Positions 7,149-11,639 of a stretch of 11,639 nucleotides of DNA are shown one piece after another. The stretch is taken from contig JASLEF010000051.1 of assembly GCA_030151245.1 (NCBI GenBank), positions 1 through 11,639 on the forward strand. The letters run 5' to 3'. The notes beneath the pieces were generated by a model. That model had not been told where the DNA came from. It was given only the letters and a program-made list of their open reading frames with translations, and searched no databases. Positions within the stretch are counted from its first letter, which is position 1; the number at the start of each line of letters is the position of its first letter. Source of the stretch: Ignatzschineria sp. (lineage in GTDB: Bacteria > Pseudomonadota > Gammaproteobacteria > Cardiobacteriales > Wohlfahrtiimonadaceae). The position numbers were made by a program, and so were the translations under genes.

Positions 7149-7214
7149 AGACCCTCTATCCTCAATAGATCTTATCCTCACTATTCGTATCTCAATAATA
7201 TTTAGGAGTTAGTT

Positions 7215-7820
7215 ATGAAAACGCTTACTGTCCACATTGTTGATGATGAGCCTGATGTTCGAGAATCATGTGAGTTTTTAGTCTCGACACTTAATTACCC
7301 CACAAAACTATGGGAAGATGGTAAAGCCTTTATTGATGGTGTGGATTTAACGGCTCCGGCGATAGCGATTGTAGATCTTAGAATGCCGCGACTTTCCGGC
7401 GATTCAGTGATTACGATGCTTAAAAATCATCAAAGCCCCATTGGCGCAATTATCTTAACGGGACATGGAGAGGTTTCTACGGCGGTCAAAACCCTACAAG
7501 AAGGCGCTGTTGATTTCTTAGAAAAACCTATCGATCTAACAACATTGATCGCCGCACTTGATCGGGCTGAAAAGATAACACTTGAGCGATTTCAACAAAA
7601 TCAAATGATGGCGCAGTTTAAGACGTTAACAGCGCGTGAAAAGCAGATCGCCATGCTAGTTTATGAAGGATACACCAATAAAGAGATTGCCGAGAAAGAG
7701 TCTATTTCGGTGCGGACGGTCGAAGTACAACGCTCTAATGCGATGAAAAAACTCACAACAGAATCTCTTGCAGAATTTATTACCGCGCTACATGAAATCG
7801 AAAACCTCCTCACAAAATAA
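7215..7820 (+). CDS. ttrR: Tetrathionate response regulator TtrR (FixJ/LuxR type)
   Basis: This regulator is phosphorylated by TtrS and activates the reductase operon. Of its 201 residues, 4-120 are a receiver domain with the acidic pair Asp10-Asp11, phosphoacceptor Asp54 (IVDLRMP), switch Thr82 (ILTGHGE) and Lys104 (FLEKP). Residues about 137-195 are a LuxR-type helix-turn-helix (LTAREKQIAMLVYEGYTNKE, then ISVRTVEVQRSNAMKKL). This is the FixJ/TtrR layout and length. AGGAG lies 6 bases before the ATG. The family is certain; the name TtrR rests on the nearby ttrS and ttrBCA. A TATAAT at 7143-7148 suggests separate transcription from ttrS. Confidence 0.92.
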   Translation: MKTLTVHIVDDEPDVRESCEFLVSTLNYPTKLWEDGKAFIDGVDLTAPAIAIVDLRMPRLSGDSVITMLKNHQSPIGAIILTGHGEVSTAVKTLQEGAVDFLEKPIDLTTLIAALDRAEKITLERFQQNQMMAQFKTLTAREKQIAMLVYEGYTNKEIAEKESISVRTVEVQRSNAMKKLTTESLAEFITALHEIENLLTK

Positions 7821-7841
7821 AAATCTTCTCTCTTTAAATCC

Positions 7842-7855
7842 CGTGATTCATCACG
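7842..7855 (+). repeat. Short perfect hairpin after ttrR
   Basis: CGTGA-TTCA-TCACG is a 5-bp perfect stem with a 4-nt loop, 21 bp after the ttrR stop. No T-run follows. It may work together with the hairpin just downstream to protect or end the transcript. Confidence 0.35.
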
Positions 7856-7857
7856 AG

Positions 7858-7882
7858 AAAGCCTATACTTTAAATGGCTTTT
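7858..7882 (+). terminator. Weak intrinsic terminator candidate between ttrR and recQ
   Basis: AAAGCC at 7858-7863 pairs with GGCTTT at 7876-7881, with a 12-nt loop and a short T-run that is partly in the stem. The stem is AT-rich and the loop long, so termination would be partial and recQ could receive read-through from ttrR. Confidence 0.3.
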
Positions 7883-7923
7883 CTGCTACTGTTTAAAGCG
7901 TTTTCTAAAAGGGAGAAATTCAA

Positions 7924-9723
7924 TTGAAGGCACATCAAGCGTTACAAAAATATTTTGGCTATAGCGAGTTTCGTGATGGTCAAGAAACGCTGATTAATGC
8001 CATATTAGAAGGCAAGGATGCGCTCGGAATTATGCCCACAGGCGGCGGAAAATCGCTCTGTTACCAGATTCCTGCGCTCCTTCTCCCCAATATTACACTC
8101 GTGATCTCGCCACTGATTTCCCTCATGAAAGATCAGGTCGATGCGCTCTCCGAAATTGGTATTCCGGCAACATTTATCAATAGTACGCTTGATGAAGAAT
8201 CTCTACGTGAGCGCCTTATTGGCATCCGTGAAAAGCGATTTAAAATTATCTATATCGCCCCCGAGCGCCTCAATACCTACTCCATTCGTAATCTCTTCTC
8301 AGCCGTTCCCATTAGCTTTATTGCCGTCGATGAAGCGCACTGTATCTCAAAATGGGGACATGATTTCCGCCCAGCTTACGGCGAAATTATCGACTTTGTC
8401 TACCAGCTCCCTACTCGCCCCCCCATTGGCGCGTACACTGCCACGGCAACACTTGATGTTATCGAAGAGATTAAGCGATTACTCTACCTACAAGATCCTG
8501 TAGAATCGATTATCAGTTTTGACCGTAAAAACCTCACCTTTGAAGTCTTAAAAGTCTCGGATAAACGCCAATATATTGTCGATTTCATTAAACGCTTTTA
8601 CCCGAAAGATGCCGGCATTATCTACTGCGCCACCCGTAAAAGTGTGGAGACATTAACAGAGTTTTTACAAAAATCAGGATTCGATGCTCTCAGTTATCAT
8701 GGGGGAATGTTAAGCGAAGATCGAGAAGCGAATCAAAATGCTTTTATCTACGACAAGGTCCAATTAATAGTGGCCACCAATGCCTTTGGAATGGGGATTG
8801 ATAAATCCAACGTGCGATTTGTGATCCACTATAATATGCCGCAAAACATGGAAGCTTACTATCAAGAAGCTGGCCGTGCGGGACGTGATGGAGATCCTGC
8901 GCACTGCTTATTAATGTACTCTCCCCGAGACATCTCTAATCAGAAATATCTCATCGAAAATAATGAGTTTTTAGTAGACCCTGAACGAAAAACCATTCTC
9001 TATCAGAATCTACAATCCCTCATTGATTATTGCCATTCTGAAGAGTGTTTACGGGCAGATATTCTACGCTACTTTTCTGAAGTGCCTAATTTTGAGAGCT
9101 GTGAAAACTGCGGAAACTGTACCAACACGACCCCCAAAATCAATATCACCATTGAGGCTCAAAAGATCCTCTCTTGTGTCTATCGTGTGCAGCAAAATTA
9201 TGGTTTAACTACCATTATTCAGGTTCTACGAGGATCTAAAAATCAGCAGATCTTAGAGCGAGACCTCGATAAAGTCTCTACTTACGGCATTATGAGCAAT
9301 TACTCAGATCGCGCCATCCGCGAGATGATCATGACACTAATTGCCCGGGGTTACCTCTATCAGACCCCGGATGCTCGTCCTATCTTAAAACTCAAGAATG
9401 AAGCAAAAACAATCCTCAAAGGGGAAAAACAACTCTTCCATCGTCAAGATCTCATTGTTCACCGTGAAGTCTCCAACCCCGAAAGTCACTATCGTGCCCC
9501 ATTTTACGAACCCCTTCGAGAGCTTCGTCTAGAGCTTGCTAGAGAGAGAGATGTACCGGCATACGCCATTTTCACCGATGCGACTTTAAGAGAAATCGCC
9601 GAACTGAAACCCAAAACCCCCGGCGCATTCCTCAACATTAAAGGCGTTGGTATGAAAAAGCTCGATCAATATGGTTCGATCTTCATCGAGAAAATCAAAG
9701 AGCTAGAAGCCTCACAAGCGTAG
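7924..9723 (+). CDS. recQ: ATP-dependent DNA helicase RecQ
   Basis: This 3'-to-5' DNA helicase acts in recombination and replication-fork repair in the cytoplasm. The 599-residue protein is complete, close to the 609 of E. coli RecQ. Motif 0 is FGYSEFRDGQ (11-20). Walker A is MPTGGGKS with Lys43. Motif Ia is SPLISLMKDQ (62-71). The DEAH box is at 136-139. TATA is at 172-175. GIIYCATRKS is at 231-240. AFGMGIDKSNVRF is at 287-299 and QEAGRAGRDG at 314-323. The zinc site is Cys375, Cys393, Cys396 and Cys399. An RQC winged-helix region follows, and an HRDC domain runs from about 525 to the end. It starts with TTG at 7924: GGGAG lies 8 bases upstream, an in-frame stop is at 7906-7908, and no ATG precedes motif 0. 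It follows ttrR by 103 bp on the same strand, with no functional tie to tetrathionate. Confidence 0.96.
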   Translation: MKAHQALQKYFGYSEFRDGQETLINAILEGKDALGIMPTGGGKSLCYQIPALLLPNITLVISPLISLMKDQVDALSEIGIPATFINSTLDEESLRERLIGIREKRFKIIYIAPERLNTYSIRNLFSAVPISFIAVDEAHCISKWGHDFRPAYGEIIDFVYQLPTRPPIGAYTATATLDVIEEIKRLLYLQDPVESIISFDRKNLTFEVLKVSDKRQYIVDFIKRFYPKDAGIIYCATRKSVETLTEFLQKSGFDALSYHGGMLSEDREANQNAFIYDKVQLIVATNAFGMGIDKSNVRFVIHYNMPQNMEAYYQEAGRAGRDGDPAHCLLMYSPRDISNQKYLIENNEFLVDPERKTILYQNLQSLIDYCHSEECLRADILRYFSEVPNFESCENCGNCTNTTPKINITIEAQKILSCVYRVQQNYGLTTIIQVLRGSKNQQILERDLDKVSTYGIMSNYSDRAIREMIMTLIARGYLYQTPDARPILKLKNEAKTILKGEKQLFHRQDLIVHREVSNPESHYRAPFYEPLRELRLELARERDVPAYAIFTDATLREIAELKPKTPGAFLNIKGVGMKKLDQYGSIFIEKIKELEASQA

Positions 9724-9744
9724 CGAGTAATGATTTTTACTTTT

Positions 9745-9779
9745 ACAATCGAGCGATCTTCCCGGCACTTTCGAAATCT
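9745..9779 (+). repeat. Direct repeat copy just after recQ
   Basis: This unit begins ACAATCGAGCGATCTT and contains CCCGGCACTTTCG. It aligns with 10063-10098 in 31 of 36 columns with one single-base gap. It starts 21 bp after the recQ stop. Confidence 0.65.
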
Positions 9780-9870
9780 TATAAAGGATGGGAGGATGGG
9801 GATTTGATCTTGCTAAAATGGCATTAAATCAGCACCGGAACAATGTTCTCGAAGCTCAAAAATAGATGCC

Positions 9871-9888
9871 GGCAGTTGTGCCATTTTT
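9871..9888 (+). terminator. Weak terminator candidate downstream of recQ
   Basis: GGCA-GTTG-TGCC is a 4-bp stem followed by ATTTTT on the plus strand, about 150 bp after recQ. The stem is short and overlaps the palindrome TGCCGGCA, so this is a tentative call. No stronger recQ terminator was seen. Confidence 0.25.
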
Positions 9889-10062
9889 CCATTCTTATTC
9901 CCCACTTCGCTACTTCTTTTATGGTACTTAATCATCAATGATCTATTAACAAGAGCGCTTTTTGGGGCTTAATAAAGACATCTCAACGCCCCATAGCTCA
10001 TGACGGCTAACAAACCTGATAACAGTGCCGGTAATATTATTCGCCCACATGAGATTAACTTC

Positions 10063-10098
10063 ACAATTGAGCTATCTTTCCCGGCACTTTCGGAATTT
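10063..10098 (+). repeat. Direct repeat copy just after the methyltransferase gene's stop
   Basis: This unit begins ACAATTGAGCTATCTTT and contains the same 13-mer CCCGGCACTTTCG as the copy at 9745-9779, 318 bp away. It lies 23 bp beyond the 3' end of the minus-strand gene. Its CCGGCACT (10081-10088) can also pair with AGTGCCGG at 10024-10031. Confidence 0.65.
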
Positions 10099-10121
10099 GC
10101 TACAGAATAAGGGTTCTATTT

Positions 10122-11357
10122 TTAGAGATGATGGGCATAATCATGAAGCTCAAAACCTTGTAGTGCATGATCGAAATTTTTTCCGACGGCTAATACTTTA
10201 AAGCGCTCCCCCATCTCTTCAGGGTGAATCAGATGCTGCACACGCTTAGATAGCTCGAACCATGCTAATTCCCCTTCTTGGGTATCTGGGAATCCAGCTC
10301 GATCTTCAGCCACTAAGTCCTGCAACTTATTGCCTAATAGGAAGTAAGACTGTGAGGTATAACCTAAAAATTCTAAGCCCATATCCACTAATACGGTTGC
10401 CGCTTGGGTAAAGTTCACGTTCGCCGTTAAATCTTGTAGTCCTGGATAGAGATAGAAATCTTCATGAGCTCGATGTTTATAATGCGCGATTAATGTTCCC
10501 GTCATTCGCTCTGGACGATAATACTCTTTCTCGTCATAACCATAATCGATAAAGAGCGCGACGCCTTCTGTTAGATGCTCAAATAGAGGCGGCAACCAAT
10601 TTTCTAAATGTGGGCAATACTCCGTTTCACAGCCTTCCGGCAATTCAATACCTCGTGAAATTAACCCTTCATAAAAGCTCTGTAATGGCGCATCAGCCTC
10701 ACGTAATACCGGTGAAAACATCACCGTTTTATCAGCCTCATTCACCACTAGCCCCACATCCACATATTGGGGTTTTCCATCCACAATCCTAAAACGTTCC
10801 ACGCTCAATGCATCCAAGACCTCATTGGCAACAATCACGCCTTTCCAAGCCTTTTGAGGAGGTTCACTAATCCATTCAACCTGTGAAATGAATTCCGGTA
10901 ATGCTTCGGCGATTAAAGCCTTTTGACGTTCTATGAGATTGGGAGAAACTTCTAAAATCAGATATTTCTCCGGCAATTGATTTTGTTTTTGTAAATGTAA
11001 CAAAATATCTCGTGCCATTGTTCCATTGCCGGCACCAATTTCTAAGATCTGATAAGTATCCTTGAGCTCGTTACCCACTTCAATAATCTGATTCGCTAAA
11101 GATCTTGAGAATAGATCCGAGATTAAAGGAGCGGTAATAAAGTCTCCTTCCCGCCCAAAAACCGCCTGTGGCCCCGTATAGTAGCCTAGCGTAGGATGAT
11201 ATAGCGCTAGATCGAAGAATCGAGAGAATGGCATCGTTCCTGACGCTCGTATCTCCTTAACGATCTCAAAAGCTAATTGTGCAGAAAGTTCATATTCATC
11301 ATGTGAAGGCTCGGGTAAACGATTCTCTTCACTATTCACATCACTCTCAAATGGCAT
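10122..11357 (-). CDS. SAM-dependent methyltransferase, MidA/NDUFAF7 family (COG1565, DUF185)
   Basis: This is a class I S-adenosylmethionine methyltransferase. Mitochondrial NDUFAF7 and its Dictyostelium homologue MidA methylate an arginine of a complex I subunit. The bacterial role is not established. Family signatures in this 411-residue protein are GREGDFITAPLISDLFSRSL (68-87), the SAM-binding loop EIGAGNGTM (106-114), ANEVLDALSVERF (177-189), LFIDYGYDEKEYY (268-280), GTLIAHYKHRAHEDFYLYPG (287-306) then DLTANVNF (309-316), and GERFKVLAVGK (383-393). Nothing is missing. The ATG at 11357 is preferred because GGGAAGG lies 5 bases upstream; an in-frame GTG at 11390 would add 11 residues and lacks a clear ribosome-binding site. 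It converges with recQ and follows a partial gene on the same strand. Confidence 0.9.
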   Translation of the reverse strand: MPFESDVNSEENRLPEPSHDEYELSAQLAFEIVKEIRASGTMPFSRFFDLALYHPTLGYYTGPQAVFGREGDFITAPLISDLFSRSLANQIIEVGNELKDTYQILEIGAGNGTMARDILLHLQKQNQLPEKYLILEVSPNLIERQKALIAEALPEFISQVEWISEPPQKAWKGVIVANEVLDALSVERFRIVDGKPQYVDVGLVVNEADKTVMFSPVLREADAPLQSFYEGLISRGIELPEGCETEYCPHLENWLPPLFEHLTEGVALFIDYGYDEKEYYRPERMTGTLIAHYKHRAHEDFYLYPGLQDLTANVNFTQAATVLVDMGLEFLGYTSQSYFLLGNKLQDLVAEDRAGFPDTQEGELAWFELSKRVQHLIHPEEMGERFKVLAVGKNFDHALQGFELHDYAHHL

Positions 11358-11446
11358 TACGACCTTCCCTATCTCGTGTAATTGAATCACGTTTCAATCA
11401 GATAACGTGTTATTCAAGATCTAATAAAGTTTTACATCTTTCAAAC

Positions 11447-11475
11447 AATAAGCTGCTAATCAATAGCAGCTTATT
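11447..11475 (-). terminator. Perfect 12-bp hairpin between the right-edge gene and the methyltransferase gene
   Basis: AATAAGCTGCTA (11447-11458) and TAGCAGCTTATT (11464-11475) are exact reverse complements separated by ATCAA. On the minus strand the stem is followed by GTTTG, a poor U-run, so termination of the upstream gene is plausible but perhaps incomplete. The stem would also fit an operator or a 3'-end stabiliser. Confidence 0.45.
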
Positions 11476-11494
11476 AAAATTCACTCATTATCAT

Positions 11495-11507
11495 AGGGGA
11501 AACCCCT
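11495..11507 (-). repeat. Short GC hairpin after the right-edge gene
   Basis: AGGGG-TTT-CCCCT on the minus strand is a perfect 5-bp stem with a 3-nt loop, 18 bp past the stop of the partial gene. It lacks a T-run. With the larger hairpin downstream it may form a tandem 3'-end structure. Confidence 0.4.
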
Positions 11508-11525
11508 GATTAATCAACCTTGTTA

Positions 11526-11639
11526 TTAGAGCGCACTCACCGTTCCTGAGCCACGACTATTACGTTGGATTTTAACATCTTGCCCCGGAAAAATATCTAA
11601 CTCCCCTTTCACCACAACAGGAATATGTCCTTGATCCTC
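11526..11639 (-). CDS. C-terminal 37 codons of an unidentified protein (cut by window edge)
   Basis: The frame is open from the right edge to a TAA at 11526-11528. The readable tail includes IPVVVKGELDIFPGQDVKIQ and ends RGSGTVSAL. The beta-rich VVVxG...PGQxVxI pattern recalls the extreme C terminus of membrane-fusion (periplasmic adaptor) proteins of RND efflux pumps. Thirty-seven residues are too few to assign a family, and no permease gene follows. Two hairpins follow before the next gene, so it probably ends its transcript here. Confidence 0.55.
   Translation of the reverse strand, partial: EDQGHIPVVVKGELDIFPGQDVKIQRNSRGSGTVSAL

Larger units (their letters stand above)
6598..7214. other. 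617-bp non-coding stretch upstream of ttrR
   Basis: No supported gene lies here. The stretch begins with four short inverted repeats between 6628 and 6760, followed by two imperfect copies of a 28-bp direct repeat at 6756-6783 and 6814-6841. After an AT-rich part comes a short direct repeat, ATGATCCATA, at 7006-7015 and 7037-7046. It ends with a probable ttrR promoter. Both strands are broken by stops. The only longer frames are one of 41 codons at 6830-6955 and an antisense one of 61 codons at 6996-7181. Neither has a ribosome-binding site or family features. Confidence 0.7.
9724..10121. other. 398-bp convergent intergenic stretch between recQ and the methyltransferase gene
   Basis: This gap lies between two converging genes and has no recognisable gene. 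A roughly 35-bp sequence occurs at both ends in the same orientation. Between them are scattered CCGG-centred motifs: CACCGGAA (9834-9841), the palindrome TGCCGGCA (9867-9874) and AGTGCCGG (10024-10031). There is also a wide inverted repeat, TGGGGC (9963-9968) with GCCCCA (9988-9993). A 25-codon frame at 9788-9865 is not convincing. The pattern fits an intergenic repeat element or a decayed small mobile element, but no transposase remnant is visible. Confidence 0.6.

Noticed and set aside
6996..7181. Antisense 61-codon frame upstream of ttrR
   Set aside because: It has no ribosome-binding site, is rich in Ser/Arg with no motif, and overlaps the probable ttrR promoter.
8141..8503. 120-codon frame inside recQ in another frame
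   Set aside because: It lies entirely inside the conserved helicase core and its low-complexity Ser/Leu/Pro content is typical of a shifted reading.
9963..9993. TGGGGC/GCCCCA inverted repeat as a terminator
   Set aside because: The loop is 19 nt and no T-run follows on either strand; the adjacent T-run is on the wrong side.
1..11639. CRISPR array, tRNA, rRNA, integrase or transposase
   Set aside because: No regularly spaced identical repeats, cloverleaf, rRNA segment or recombinase motif was seen on either strand.

Overview
The window looks like chromosomal DNA of a fairly AT-rich gammaproteobacterium, with GC in the 40s percent by eye. The basis is a Salmonella-type tetrathionate respiration (ttr) locus, a gammaproteobacterial-style RecQ and Shine-Dalgarno-led genes. 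A Cardiobacteriales-like relative (Wohlfahrtiimonas or Ignatzschineria) is a guess from general impression only and cannot be shown from this sequence.

Positions 1-3806, minus strand, form the structural operon ttrB-ttrC-ttrA. TtrB is a Tat-exported four-cluster ferredoxin. TtrC is a nine-helix NrfD-type quinol dehydrogenase. TtrA is a molybdopterin catalytic subunit whose C-terminal part lies beyond the left edge. Together they pass electrons from the quinol pool to tetrathionate (2 electrons, giving 2 thiosulfate) on the periplasmic face of the membrane. ttrB and ttrC share an ATGA overlap.

Positions 3807-4104 are a divergent control region with a perfect dyad, TGTGGT-AA-ACCACA, placed where an activator of ttrBCA should bind. 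Positions 4105-7820, plus strand, carry the two-component system: ttrS (sensor kinase with a periplasmic binding-protein-like sensor) and ttrR (FixJ/LuxR-type regulator). Unlike the compact ttrSR pair of Salmonella, the two genes are split by about 1.2 kb. That gap holds an unrecognised 156-residue secreted protein, whose Shine-Dalgarno lies in a long-range stem, and then 617 bp of non-coding, hairpin- and repeat-rich DNA. This split is the most unusual part of the window.

Positions 7924-9723, plus strand, encode a complete RecQ helicase with a TTG start. Positions 9724-10121 are a convergent non-coding stretch with a roughly 35-bp direct repeat at its two ends and several CCGGCA-type motifs. 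Positions 10122-11357, minus strand, encode a MidA/NDUFAF7-family methyltransferase. Positions 11358-11525 contain two hairpins. Positions 11526-11639, minus strand, are the last 37 codons of an unidentified protein.

I see no tRNA, rRNA, CRISPR array, intact insertion sequence or phage gene. The ttr block sits beside housekeeping genes.
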